A DNA stretch of 64,000 nucleotides from Bin55 sp964572845 (GTDB taxonomy: Bacteria > Pseudomonadota > Gammaproteobacteria > Pseudomonadales > Azotimanducaceae), in the NCBI GenBank assembly GCA_964572845.1, contig CAZNFX010000004.1, positions 62,001 to 126,000 on the forward strand, written 5' to 3'. Positions 35,387 through 44,271 of the stretch are shown here, one piece after another; positions within the stretch are counted from its first letter, which is position 1; each line of letters opens with the position of its first letter. Below the pieces are notes generated by a model. It saw nothing but the letters and a program-made list of their open reading frames with translations, made no database searches and had not been told where the DNA came from. The translations under genes and the position numbers were made by a program.

Positions 35387-35832
35387 GCGTCAAATTTCTT
35401 TACTAGGGTAAGGTGGTTGCGTTCGTTTTCGTATCTGTAGGAAACATCGTCCATCATGGTTCTTACCAGATGGATTCCCACTCCGCCAATTCTCCGTTCC
35501 TCCAAGCTGGCGTCCAAATCGGGATCCGCCGCTTCCTGCAATGGGTCGAATGGTTTGGCATCGTCGATTAGGTCGACTCGAACTTGGGCATCCGATATTG
35601 CCATCTTTATTTCAATTTGATGCACGCTGTCATCGTCGTAACCATAGGAAACTATGTTGGTAAACAGTTCGTCGATAGCCAATTGAATGGAGAATGCAAC
35701 ATCTTCGGGCAAGTTGCCCACTCTCGAGAATTCCGTGAGAGTAGTGACGAAACGCTGCATTTCGTCCAATCGATTTTCCAGTATGACTTTACAACTTGCG
35801 GACATTACTCGGTCGCACACAATGCAAGACAC
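35383..35832 (-). CDS. RsbW-like anti-sigma/serine kinase (HATPase_c_2)
   Basis: A 149-residue GHKL-fold kinase of the RsbW/SpoIIAB type. The N box is AIDELFTNIVSYGY, and the nucleotide-binding glycine motif is GGVGIHLVRTMMDDVSY. Such kinases phosphorylate a STAS partner and are released by it. It overlaps the PP2C-phosphatase gene upstream by 28 bases and the substrate-binding-protein gene downstream by 4. The matching STAS protein is on the opposite strand at 31513-31863. No sigma factor is adjacent, so the output may be a different target, as in HsbA-type systems. Confidence 0.9.
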   Translation of the reverse strand: MSCIVCDRVMSASCKVILENRLDEMQRFVTTLTEFSRVGNLPEDVAFSIQLAIDELFTNIVSYGYDDDSVHQIEIKMAISDAQVRVDLIDDAKPFDPLQEAADPDLDASLEERRIGGVGIHLVRTMMDDVSYRYENERNHLTLVKKFDA

Positions 35833-36980
35833 GTGATGTCGTCTGATTGAGGATAGTGACCTACATAGCCACGAACCTTCCTGAACACCTCATCGATCGC
35901 CTCCTTCGCGTTCATCGGTGGAGGTCGTCCATCAAATACGTTCATGAGGCGTTCCATGCCAAACAGTTCCTCATCGCCTTTTTCGGCCTCGTTGACACCG
36001 TCGGTATACAGCAAGATCAAATCGCCTTTGTTGAGCGTTATTGAGTTATCGGCAAATCCCGTCTCGCGCATGATTCCCAACGCAATTCCTTCCGTCGTAT
36101 CGAGTTCTTCAACAGAGCCGTCCGCACGGAACAATACGGGATTGTTGTGGCCTGCATTCACATACCAAAATTCTCGATTGTCGGGATTGTAGAGACCGTA
36201 GAACAACGTCACAAACATCATGCTGTCGTTTTGCTGCTCCAGCATGTTGTTTACTTCCTCGACGACCTTGGAGGGATCGCGGTGTCCAATTGTGGCACCT
36301 CGCAACAATGTCCAGCTTGCCATCATGAACAACGCAGCAGGCACACCCTTTCCCGACACATCGGCAATGCAAACTCCGAGAAAATCAGCTGGTGGAGGCC
36401 TGACAATTCGCACATCGTAGAAGTCGCCGCCTACCTCTCTTGCAGCCTCCATGCTGGCATATACATCGAACGCATCCGAACTGGGATACGTCGTCTGCAA
36501 GATGCTCTTCTGCATTTTGGCTGCCGTCGCAAGCTCGGATTGAATGCTTAGAAGCTTCTCTCGATTTTCCACATGCTCGCGACTTGCCCGAACTGCTTCG
36601 GTCGTACGGCTAATTGTGATCTTCAAGTCTTCGAAATCTACCGGTTTGGTTATGAAGTCAAACGCACCTCTATTCATGGCTGAACGTATGTTCTTCATGT
36701 CGCCGTAAGCAGAAATCATGACCGCCTTGATCTGATCGTTGATCAAGGGAATCTTGTCGAGCAACGTAAGTCCGTCCATGACCGGCATATTTATGTCCGA
36801 TAGGACGATCTCGATGTCTGGGTTCTTTTGAAGTACTTCCAGAGCTTGCAGTCCGTTGTTCGCAAATTCCAATTTATAGGAACCCCTGCGAATCTCCCTG
36901 CGCATGCGTTGGCGCATGAGTTCCTCTAGATCGGGCTCGTCGTCGACGACCAATATGTTGCAAAGACTTGAGTCGCTCAT
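35805..36980 (-). CDS. Response regulator with PP2C/SpoIIE phosphatase output
   Basis: A 391-residue two-domain protein. The receiver domain (about 1-125) has ILVVDDEPD, the phospho-acceptor Asp in VLSDINMPVMDG and the conserved Lys in FITKPVD. A short helical linker (LLSIQSELATAAKMQKSI) leads to a SpoIIE/PP2C phosphatase with EVGGDFYDV, CIADVSGKGVPAALFM and YTDGVNEAE metal-binding motifs. This is the RsbU/HsbR-type phosphatase that dephosphorylates the STAS protein. It is the first gene of the overlapping leftward operon and is activated presumably by the adjacent histidine kinase. Confidence 0.93.
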   Translation of the reverse strand: MSDSSLCNILVVDDEPDLEELMRQRMRREIRRGSYKLEFANNGLQALEVLQKNPDIEIVLSDINMPVMDGLTLLDKIPLINDQIKAVMISAYGDMKNIRSAMNRGAFDFITKPVDFEDLKITISRTTEAVRASREHVENREKLLSIQSELATAAKMQKSILQTTYPSSDAFDVYASMEAAREVGGDFYDVRIVRPPPADFLGVCIADVSGKGVPAALFMMASWTLLRGATIGHRDPSKVVEEVNNMLEQQNDSMMFVTLFYGLYNPDNREFWYVNAGHNNPVLFRADGSVEELDTTEGIALGIMRETGFADNSITLNKGDLILLYTDGVNEAEKGDEELFGMERLMNVFDGRPPPMNAKEAIDEVFRKVRGYVGHYPQSDDITCLALCATE

Positions 36981-37093
36981 GTGCTACGAAATTCGATTCC
37001 TAAATCAGACTGATTGATCCTTTTGCGCCAGTTTGAACCCCAATGTTGGCAAGGTTCAAAGTTTGCGCCTGCAAATGGTATCACTTGCAAGTT

Positions 37094-38008
37094 CTAGCTT
37101 TGTGAATCCTCTCGAACCCTAAGTACTATCACGTCAACATCCATCTCAGTAGATCCCTCTCCCATGGTGATTCCCTTTACTGGGGGAACATCTCTATAGT
37201 CCCGACCGTAGCCTACTGAAACACGGGCAATCTCCGATGCATCTGGATTTGTAGGATCAAATGAACGCCAACCCGCATTGGGAAGCATGCATTCCACCCA
37301 AGCATGAGTAGCGTTGTCGGCGAAGTGCCGCGTCTCTCCCGGTTCGTCATACAGATAGCCTGAGACGTAGCGGGAGGGGATTCCCCACGCTCGTGCAATG
37401 GCAATCATGAGCTGCGAAATATCCTGGCATACACCTTCTCGATGTAGCAGGATGTCATCAACGGTTGAATCTATGGTCGTACGTCCTGGACGATAGCTAA
37501 TCGACTCCGAGAGTTTGCGCTCCAACGACTCCAAGAATCCAAACGGCTTGTCCAAGTTCAAGTCACCGAGTTGCTTAACCCAGTCACGTAGATCGGCGCT
37601 CGTCCGTGTTAGCTCACTTGGTTGCATGTACTCCCAATGTCGCCAGTCGTCCTTGAACGTCTCCAGCTCGGTCCATTCCACAGACTCCATTTGGTCCTTC
37701 GGCAAAGGTTGGGCAATGCGCGAAACCGATGCGGCGCTTCTGATGGTCAGAGACTCGTGAGGACGATGAATATCGAACATGTGTCGAGCGTTTCCAAATA
37801 TGTCTGTGTCCACATCAATCATGGACTCGGGATCGATGGACAAGCTGTAGCTTAGTAGCGTTTGCTGGATGTCGTCACGAGGTTTCATGCAGAGCGACAT
37901 CACACTGGAACGCTTTGTCTCGTCATAGGAGTAGTGAGTGGTATGTACGATCTCGTACTGAGCTTTGACCAACGCGACTTTAGATTCTTGTTGAGTCATC
38001 GATCTCAT
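37094..38008 (-). CDS. Transglutaminase-like cysteine peptidase-family protein
   Basis: A 304-residue protein with an N-terminal bacterial transglutaminase-associated beta domain (YEIVHTTHYSYDETKRSSVMS) and a transglutaminase core. The catalytic Cys is in REGVCQDISQLMIAIARAWGIPSRYVSGYL, the His in NATHAWVECMLP and the Asp in FDPTNPD. It is the distal member of the conserved trio with alpha-E and circularly permuted ATP-grasp proteins, overlapping the alpha-E gene by 29 bases. Such trios are predicted to make or modify small peptides; no substrate is known. Confidence 0.93.
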   Translation of the reverse strand: MRSMTQQESKVALVKAQYEIVHTTHYSYDETKRSSVMSLCMKPRDDIQQTLLSYSLSIDPESMIDVDTDIFGNARHMFDIHRPHESLTIRSAASVSRIAQPLPKDQMESVEWTELETFKDDWRHWEYMQPSELTRTSADLRDWVKQLGDLNLDKPFGFLESLERKLSESISYRPGRTTIDSTVDDILLHREGVCQDISQLMIAIARAWGIPSRYVSGYLYDEPGETRHFADNATHAWVECMLPNAGWRSFDPTNPDASEIARVSVGYGRDYRDVPPVKGITMGEGSTEMDVDVIVLRVREDSQS

Positions 38009-38960
38009 AGTTGAACCAAGCTGAGGAAATGTAGTCGTGGAGCCGCATCGCTAAGTTCTCAAGCAGCACGATCATTCGCTTCTTGTCTTCTGCATCTGGC
38101 CACTCGTAGTTCAATACAGAAGTCAGTCGCCCTGCGAATCGATTAGCAGTAGCACCATTGCGTTTTCCTGGTGCGTCGCCAAGTTCGGCTAATCGGGAGC
38201 CAACTTGCTCCAACGAGAAGTAGACGGAATTTGGAAGCTTTTCGTCAGTCACGAGCATGTTGAGCACGTTTGAAGGCTGAATGTTCAATCCGAAGTAGTG
38301 TTGGTAAGCCTCGTCAGCTTGAAAGCAGTGCAGCAGACTACTCCAGTCGTAGTTCTCAAGGTCGCCGAATTCTTCCTCGGAAGACTCTGTAGCTTGGAAA
38401 ACCAACAAGGCGCACATCAATTGCGCATGCTCGATCATGCGACCAATCTGGAGAAACTCCCATCCCTCATCGCGATACAGTGTGGCCGCGGCGACGCCCA
38501 TAAAGGTATTGACATCTTGCACAACGTCGGCGTAGAACTGCTGGGGGTCAGTGGCCCAAATGTCTTCAATGTGCTGATCACGCATGCGTTGGTATGAACG
38601 ATTCAGGCAAATCCACATCTCCGAACTCACGCAATGTCGTATCTGCCGAGCGTTTTCGCGGCCCATTTCGAAACAACTGCAAATGGAATACTCATTCGAC
38701 CGAGTAAAGGTCAGGTCGTCAGCCAACGTAAAGGAATCAGCCAATCCCCAACCATCCGCGTCTTTCGACCAGTCCCGAAGGGCGGAAACCGGAGACGAAA
38801 TTCTCAAGTGGGAATACAGACGAGCCCAGCCAAAGTAGATATGCGATAGCGGGCGATCCACCAACGCGGCGATTTGCTGCTCCATTAGCCTGCTGATATG
38901 TTCAGCACGCTTGAGATAGCGCCCTATCCAATAGAGACCTTGGGCACTGCGTGACAGCAT
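37980..38960 (-). CDS. Alpha-E domain protein
   Basis: A 326-residue all-helical alpha-E protein, recognised by the N-terminal MLSRSAQGLYWIGRYLKRAEH and by the later RENARQIRHCVSSEMW and GRMIEHAQLMCALL helices. The family occurs almost only with circularly permuted ATP-grasp and transglutaminase genes, as here, and is thought to be a partner or regulator of the peptide ligase. It abuts the ATP-grasp gene (shared base at 38960) and overlaps the transglutaminase gene by 29 bases. Confidence 0.93.
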   Translation of the reverse strand: MLSRSAQGLYWIGRYLKRAEHISRLMEQQIAALVDRPLSHIYFGWARLYSHLRISSPVSALRDWSKDADGWGLADSFTLADDLTFTRSNEYSICSCFEMGRENARQIRHCVSSEMWICLNRSYQRMRDQHIEDIWATDPQQFYADVVQDVNTFMGVAAATLYRDEGWEFLQIGRMIEHAQLMCALLVFQATESSEEEFGDLENYDWSSLLHCFQADEAYQHYFGLNIQPSNVLNMLVTDEKLPNSVYFSLEQVGSRLAELGDAPGKRNGATANRFAGRLTSVLNYEWPDAEDKKRMIVLLENLAMRLHDYISSAWFNYEIDDSTRI

Positions 38961-40393
38961 TACGCTTCCACCACCCAGACGTCCTTTGCGCCTCCTCCCT
39001 GGCTCGAATTGACAACTATGCTGTCTTTAGGCAGAGCAATACGGCAAAACGCACCTCCGACGAGCCTGGAGGATTTACCCGTGAGGACGAAAGGTCTCAA
39101 ATCGACGCAACGAGGTTCCAATCGACGATCAATCCAACATGGAGCCCTAGATAAAGCCAATTCTGGTTGCGCAATATACCCGTTTGGATCTTCCTTAAGA
39201 TGCTCAACAAACGCGTCGCGTTCTTCTCGAGTGGATTGAGATCCGATGAACAAACCATAGCCACCTGATCCACCCACTGGTTTTACAACCAACTTCTCGA
39301 TGTTGTCCAGCGTGTACTCCAGATCCTTCGGGAAGCGACACAGGAATGTGTCTACATTCTGAAGTAATGGTTCCTCTGAAAGATAGTAGCGAATCATGTC
39401 CGGTACGTAGGCGTAGACGGACTTGTCGTCCGCAACGCCTGTGCCTGGAGCATTGACCAACGCAACGTTTCCTTTTCTGTAGGCATGCATCAGTCCAGGA
39501 ACTCCGAGCATGGAGTCCTCGCGGAAGAACAATGGGTCCAGAAAATCGTCGTCGATTCGTCGGTAGATTACGTCGACTTTGCGCAGTCCCGACGTGGTTC
39601 GCATATACACGAAGCCGTCGTTCACCAAAAGATCCCTGCCCTCTACGAGTTCCGCTCCAATTTCGTCGGCGAGAAACATATGCTCGTAGAACGCTGAATT
39701 GAATACACCTGGGGTAAGCAAAGCGATGCTAGGGTCGCCTTTCCCCTTTGGGTCGAACTCGCAAAGCGTCTCGTAAAGAAACTGGCCATATTGCTCTACC
39801 TCGCGCACACGGTAGTCCCGATAGACCTCTCGAAAATTCGTCTTGGTAGCCTGACGATTAGCGATCATGTAGGAAACGCCCGACGGCACGCGCAGGTTGT
39901 CTTCAAGAACACGAAATCCTTCGTTCGTTCGGACAAGGTCAGTGCCGCAAACCCCTACAGGAGCACCGAGGGGAATCTGCACATTGAACATTTCTATTCG
40001 GTACTGCGGGCACCCCTTCACTACGTCGATGGGGATTACGCCATCGTCAAGAATGCGGCATTTGCCGTAAACATCCACGATGAATTGGTTGAGTGCTGCC
40101 ACCCTTTGCTTGAGACCAGCTTCAAGATGATCCCATTCGCGCGAAGAAAGTATTCGGGGGATACAGTCGATAGGGATTATGCGTTCAGTGGTTTCCTCTT
40201 CGCCATAGAGCGTGAAGGAGATGCTCTGGCTTGAGAATGTTCTGGTTACCCGCTCCTGTACGCTGTCCAACTCCTCCACGGACATGGAGGACAATTCTTC
40301 GAGCAGGCGCTGGCAATGGGAGTGAGGATCCAAAGACGTCTTGAACATTTCGTCGTAGAAAACGTCATTGTGATCATAGGAATTGAATTCGAT
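38960..40393 (-). CDS. Circularly permuted ATP-grasp protein, probable ATC start
   Basis: About 477 residues, a type-2 circularly permuted ATP-grasp peptide ligase. Motifs: RVLEDNLRVPSGVSYM, IALLTPGVFNSAFYEH, VDVIYRRIDDDFLDPL, APGTGVADDKSVYAYV and VVKPVGGSGGYG. The first in-frame ATG (40348) falls inside the conserved FYDEMF block. Upstream, the frame stays open to a TAG and has no ATG, GTG or TTG, but a strong AGGGAGGG Shine-Dalgarno (40407-40400) sits 6 bases before ATC at 40393. That start gives an N-terminus with the family's YD...FYDEMF pattern. It heads the three-gene cluster that continues with alpha-E and transglutaminase. Confidence 0.85.
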   Translation of the reverse strand: MEFNSYDHNDVFYDEMFKTSLDPHSHCQRLLEELSSMSVEELDSVQERVTRTFSSQSISFTLYGEEETTERIIPIDCIPRILSSREWDHLEAGLKQRVAALNQFIVDVYGKCRILDDGVIPIDVVKGCPQYRIEMFNVQIPLGAPVGVCGTDLVRTNEGFRVLEDNLRVPSGVSYMIANRQATKTNFREVYRDYRVREVEQYGQFLYETLCEFDPKGKGDPSIALLTPGVFNSAFYEHMFLADEIGAELVEGRDLLVNDGFVYMRTTSGLRKVDVIYRRIDDDFLDPLFFREDSMLGVPGLMHAYRKGNVALVNAPGTGVADDKSVYAYVPDMIRYYLSEEPLLQNVDTFLCRFPKDLEYTLDNIEKLVVKPVGGSGGYGLFIGSQSTREERDAFVEHLKEDPNGYIAQPELALSRAPCWIDRRLEPRCVDLRPFVLTGKSSRLVGGAFCRIALPKDSIVVNSSQGGGAKDVWVVEA

Positions 40394-40543
40394 AGGCCAC
40401 CCTCCCTACGGCCCAACAATTGGTGGACTCGCCTAACCTACAGACACTAGTGCAAGCAGTGAAAATGTTCCGGTTCAGACCAAGATACTGAATTCTCACT
40501 AAGACTATGCTAGCGATAGTACTTACGGATCTTACGATGTTGT

Positions 40544-41212
40544 CTACGAGTCCTCAGTTTCGGTTTCGTCCTCGAGAATAGAGCTCAAATAGCGGTCCAA
40601 TCGACTGGGGCCCAGATAGGTATGCAGAATGCATCCATTCGAATCCACCAACAGGGATGCAGGAATAGCCTCAATGGCGTAGTCGACTGAAATCCCAGCA
40701 ACATCTCTCAGGTCTATCCAAGGAATTTCATACTCGTTTGAGGCCCCCTCCCAATTCTCGAGCTCGCTGTCGATAGAAATCGACACGATTTCAAATCCCC
40801 TGCCACCGAAGTCTTCATGCAGTTGCTTTAGCGCTGGAATTTTCTTGATGCACGGAGCGCACCACGAAGCCCAGAAGTTAATGAGCACGGCTTCGTTCTC
40901 TGCCACGACGTCGTAAAGCGCTGTTTCTACGCCAGTCAAATTGGGAAGCGAAAATTCCGGAGCTTTCGTTCCGGCTCTAAGTCTGTCATCCTGGATTAGG
41001 TTGAGAAGTATCGTGGCCGGACTCCAGGGCTTTTCTAATGTGGCTACTCCTTTGCAACTGGTGGTCTTGCTAGTTTGGGAGTCGGCCGCGACGGTGGATG
41101 GATCATCCGAGTCTGCATCCTTAGTCCGATTTGTGCCGCATGCGGTCAACAGTACTGCGACAGCCAAGAACAAGAGAAGCCGAGACCCAACCTTCACTCG
41201 AATAGCCCTCAC
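40544..41212 (-). CDS. TlpA-like thioredoxin-fold lipoprotein
   Basis: A 222-residue periplasmic protein: signal peptide with lipobox LLTAC (Cys25), a Ser/Asp/Thr-rich linker, then a thioredoxin domain starting KAPEFSLPNLTGVETALYDV with the active site NFWASWCAPCIKKIPALK (CAPC). TlpA-type proteins reduce periplasmic disulphides or supply cytochrome or metal maturation. It is one of three related proteins in this region, with 44272-45915 and 46113-48047. The C-terminal tail is short and acidic. No cytochrome-maturation genes are nearby. Confidence 0.9.
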   Translation of the reverse strand: MRAIRVKVGSRLLLFLAVAVLLTACGTNRTKDADSDDPSTVAADSQTSKTTSCKGVATLEKPWSPATILLNLIQDDRLRAGTKAPEFSLPNLTGVETALYDVVAENEAVLINFWASWCAPCIKKIPALKQLHEDFGGRGFEIVSISIDSELENWEGASNEYEIPWIDLRDVAGISVDYAIEAIPASLLVDSNGCILHTYLGPSRLDRYLSSILEDETETEDS

Positions 41213-41331
41213 CTAAAGTTGCCACAACACATTATGGACTAATGACTACGCAGAAATTGCGCTCTGTCTGATGATTACTCATGCGAGTCCAACAAACATG
41301 CCAAGTCGCGTACATGGAACACTAGCAAGAG

Positions 41332-41487
41332 ATGTCAACCATGGACGAAAGTAGTAATGTCGATTCTGTGAAAAATCAAACGCCAATCGATAGTTCCCAC
41401 GATTCTGGCCCTCGCTTGGTCGGCAAGCGACTTACTATGCTAAGCATACTAGCCATTGGACAGCTGCTTGCAAACTGTAGTGGCTGA
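41332..41487 (+). CDS. Tiny possible lipoprotein ORF
   Basis: A 51-codon frame starting ATG 41332, not overlapping any other gene, inside the 430-base gap between the TlpA-like lipoprotein and the SRPBCC gene. The C-terminal part MLSILAIGQLLANCSG looks like a signal peptide ending in a lipobox-like LANC, but it lies at the end and not the start of the frame, so the rest of the protein may be lost. Shine-Dalgarno support is weak. Nothing else is seen in 41213-41642. Confidence 0.2.
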   Translation: MSTMDESSNVDSVKNQTPIDSSHDSGPRLVGKRLTMLSILAIGQLLANCSG

Positions 41488-41642
41488 GCAGTTTGCTGCT
41501 ATCGAATGTAGCACACCGGTAATCAATGATCTCGAGTCGCGACTCTCAGCAAATCTGGACTTAGGGACGCGGCATACCCTGACCCAATGGCTTTCCTTTG
41601 CTTAGGCAAATGGACATGCTGATCCGGAGATCGCCTCCCTTG

Positions 41643-42098
41643 CTACACGTGATCGGCAACAACATTGACTATCGAGCCGTGTTCAAGGAGTGCTTTAAGA
41701 GCAACAACTACCTGGTTAAATCCTGCTGTTGAGTCAAGGGCTTGAGCAAAAATCTCGTCACGCGATCCAGCGAAGCCTCGCTCTTCAACTACAAGCCGAG
41801 TTACATTGGGCTCGTGCTCGAAGAACGTCCAAACGACATTGGTGAATTGCGTACCATGACCCCATTCCATTTCCAGTCGATTTGGATGCTCAAGCAATTT
41901 AACACGAACCTCAATTTCAATCGCCCCAGTAGCGTCCCCAACGAACCAAGTTGAGGTAGTCCCCTCAGACAGTCCCACGTCGGTTCGCCAAAACCAGAAC
42001 TTGCTCATGACGGTCGGATCAACGATCGCGTTGAACACTTCTTCGATCGGTCTACGGACCAATATCTGTGCCTTTGCTGAAAACTTGCTTACAGACAT
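41643..42098 (-). CDS. SRPBCC/AHSA1-domain protein
   Basis: About 151 residues of the START-like (Bet v1-fold) AHSA1 family: AQILVRRPIEEVFNAIVDP and MSKFWFWRTDVGLSEGTTSTW at the N-terminus, then EVRVKLLEHPNRLEMEW and a final helix (FNQVVVALKALLEHG). Such proteins bind hydrophobic ligands or assist other proteins. The start at ATG 42098 is preferred to 42131 because AGAGAG precedes it and the domain begins there. It is divergent from the solenoid paralogue 2 gene. Confidence 0.82.
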   Translation of the reverse strand: MSVSKFSAKAQILVRRPIEEVFNAIVDPTVMSKFWFWRTDVGLSEGTTSTWFVGDATGAIEIEVRVKLLEHPNRLEMEWGHGTQFTNVVWTFFEHEPNVTRLVVEERGFAGSRDEIFAQALDSTAGFNQVVVALKALLEHGSIVNVVADHV

Positions 42099-42368
42099 AA
42101 CACTCTCTCTTGGGGGTGACGTTGATTCCACAATCGCCTTAGATCAAGTCGCACCATCTAAGGTAGTAATGTACAGCATTAGACCGGTCCCACAAGCACG
42201 TCCCGTCAGCGGCACGGAAAGCTCGTACGACCCACCATACACATGCCTTTGTATCTGCCACAATTTCGTGATCGTTGCACTTCGTTCTCAGTTACTGAAA
42301 ATCGTGCTACTTCGATGAACAGTGCGATTACTATAGGATTGTGAGCCGCATTTCGTAACCACCGAGCC

Positions 42369-44171
42369 ATGACCCAACTTCTCAAATCAGGCATTCTCCT
42401 ATTGACTGGAATTGCAGTTGGCGTAGGTCTAGCAGTTGCAATTCCAGCTGGGTACTCCTTGCTGAGTGGAGGAGCGAACAGAGATCGTGACAATGATGGA
42501 TGGGTTCCTATCGAATCACTAATTCGGCACGAATCGCCGGAGCTATCGACCAGCGAGTCTGATTCAACGCAATCCCTAGATCCAAAAGCTATTGCAGAAC
42601 TCAATTCGTCATTTGCTCGACGCGCAGCACTATATGCATTACTTGCTGACGCAGGTGATGAAAAGCTGCTGACAATGCTGAGGAATTCCTTTGCAATATG
42701 GCCATCGAGTCGTCGCGAAGAAATCCAGTCTGCGGTTATCCAAAAGCTCGCATTGACTGACCCGGAAATTGCGTTTCGTGAAGTACAGACGATTTCAAGA
42801 CTTCAACAAGGTCCGCTGTTGCGGAGCATGTTTGAAGAGTGGTCGTCTTCCAACTTAGAGTATGCAATTGCACGAGCCGAGTCGCTACGTGGTCTGCACC
42901 GGAATACAGCACTTAGAGCAATCCTTGAATCTAGAGATGACTTGCCTGAAGACAAGAGGCTGGAAATTGCACGCCAGCTAGGTAACGTACAACTTGCAAT
43001 ATCCTTAATTACGTCTGAAAAAATTGCCAAACATGCCGGTAGTCCGAAAGAAAAATGGGATTTCATTCTCAACGACAGTGTGGAGGACAGGGACCAACTC
43101 GATACATTGCTTCAAATAGCTGGGTTGTGGTCCGACGAAATTGGGTTGGAGGTTATATTGCAAATCCACGAGGAAGTTCGAGACGACTACTGGATATATT
43201 CAACGTTAATTCGATCTCTAACATCGCACGATCCACAAGAAGCCCTCGACTTCCTGTCGGGAGTCGAGCTGGAGCAACGCGAATTGGTTGGTAGGGTCGT
43301 CGTTGAATCATGGGCACGAACTGATCCATTGGCGGCACTTAATGCTCTGGAATCGGTTGAACCGCCTCGGTTGCGCAAGTCGTTTGTGGACAATCTCTCG
43401 TACGTTTGGGCACGCACCGATCCAGTTCATTTCGTGGAAAACGTCGACGTTCTCGGATTGGCGCAACGTATACGTCCCCTAGAGACCGCTTTTGGCGAAA
43501 TAGCACAAACCTCGCCCGAAGAAGCCCTACGTCAACTCGAACGACTTGCCAATTCAATTGAAGATACATCGACAGTTACTCGAAGGATTATCTACGTCTG
43601 GTCGGAACAAGACCCGCAAGCCGCCGTGGACTGGATTCTTTCTAATTACACCTTAGAGGATCCAGAACGCTCAGATCTCTTGCCTAATGCATTGGGCAAA
43701 CTAAGCCTTGAAGACCCCAATAAAGCCATGGCAATAGCCCTTGAACATCCCGTCTTGGAAGATCGAACTCCACCCGAGTACCAAATCATATGGGAAATGT
43801 CGTGGAATGCGGACGCCGAAAGTACTGTTGCAATGCTAGCTCGAGTGCGACCGAATCCAAGAAGCGAGTCAAGAAGCTATGCGTTTAGCTTGGTTGGCAC
43901 AGCGTTTATACGAAACGATCGACCGAGTGAAGCCTTGAAATTAGCAATGCAACTGTCAGAGAGCGAGCGAAACGAGTATTACTCGTACCTAACCTATGCC
44001 TGGGCTTACGAAAATCCACTGCAATTGCTGGAGAATTTTGATCAACTCCCTAGTGCTCAAGTCAAATCAATGTTTGCTTCTGCGCTGGTGCAGGCAAACG
44101 ACACCAAACCAGCTCTAACGAACGAGCAAATAGACAAAGTGAAGACTTACATCCAAAACGAATCCGAGTAA
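42369..44171 (+). CDS. Membrane-anchored W..DP-repeat solenoid protein, paralogue 2
   Basis: A 600-residue protein of the same unnamed family as 24017-26023 and 60048-61904. An N-terminal hydrophobic anchor (about 7-30) precedes a helical body. Shared blocks: LRSMFEEWSSSNLEYAI, ILESRDDL, then repeats VESWARTDPLAALNAL, YVWARTDPVHFVEN, YVWSEQDPQAAVDWIL and TYAWAYENPLQLLENF. The C-terminal helix contains TNEQIDKVKTYI, which matches paralogue 1 in position. A periplasmic alpha-solenoid scaffold is likely. It lies between the SRPBCC gene and a TlpA-like gene. Confidence 0.8.
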   Translation: MTQLLKSGILLLTGIAVGVGLAVAIPAGYSLLSGGANRDRDNDGWVPIESLIRHESPELSTSESDSTQSLDPKAIAELNSSFARRAALYALLADAGDEKLLTMLRNSFAIWPSSRREEIQSAVIQKLALTDPEIAFREVQTISRLQQGPLLRSMFEEWSSSNLEYAIARAESLRGLHRNTALRAILESRDDLPEDKRLEIARQLGNVQLAISLITSEKIAKHAGSPKEKWDFILNDSVEDRDQLDTLLQIAGLWSDEIGLEVILQIHEEVRDDYWIYSTLIRSLTSHDPQEALDFLSGVELEQRELVGRVVVESWARTDPLAALNALESVEPPRLRKSFVDNLSYVWARTDPVHFVENVDVLGLAQRIRPLETAFGEIAQTSPEEALRQLERLANSIEDTSTVTRRIIYVWSEQDPQAAVDWILSNYTLEDPERSDLLPNALGKLSLEDPNKAMAIALEHPVLEDRTPPEYQIIWEMSWNADAESTVAMLARVRPNPRSESRSYAFSLVGTAFIRNDRPSEALKLAMQLSESERNEYYSYLTYAWAYENPLQLLENFDQLPSAQVKSMFASALVQANDTKPALTNEQIDKVKTYIQNESE

Positions 44172-44271
44172 ACGTATACCTTTCTCGAATGCCAATTCCA
44201 CCAAATTAGGGTGGACCCTGCTAGTGTATTTGGCTAGTTGCTAACTCATACAACAGCCACGCTTTCCTGTT

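Noticed and set aside
44205..44220. CCACC/GGGTGG hairpin after solenoid paralogue 2
   Set aside because: The stem is only about 5 bp and has no T run; too weak to call a terminator.
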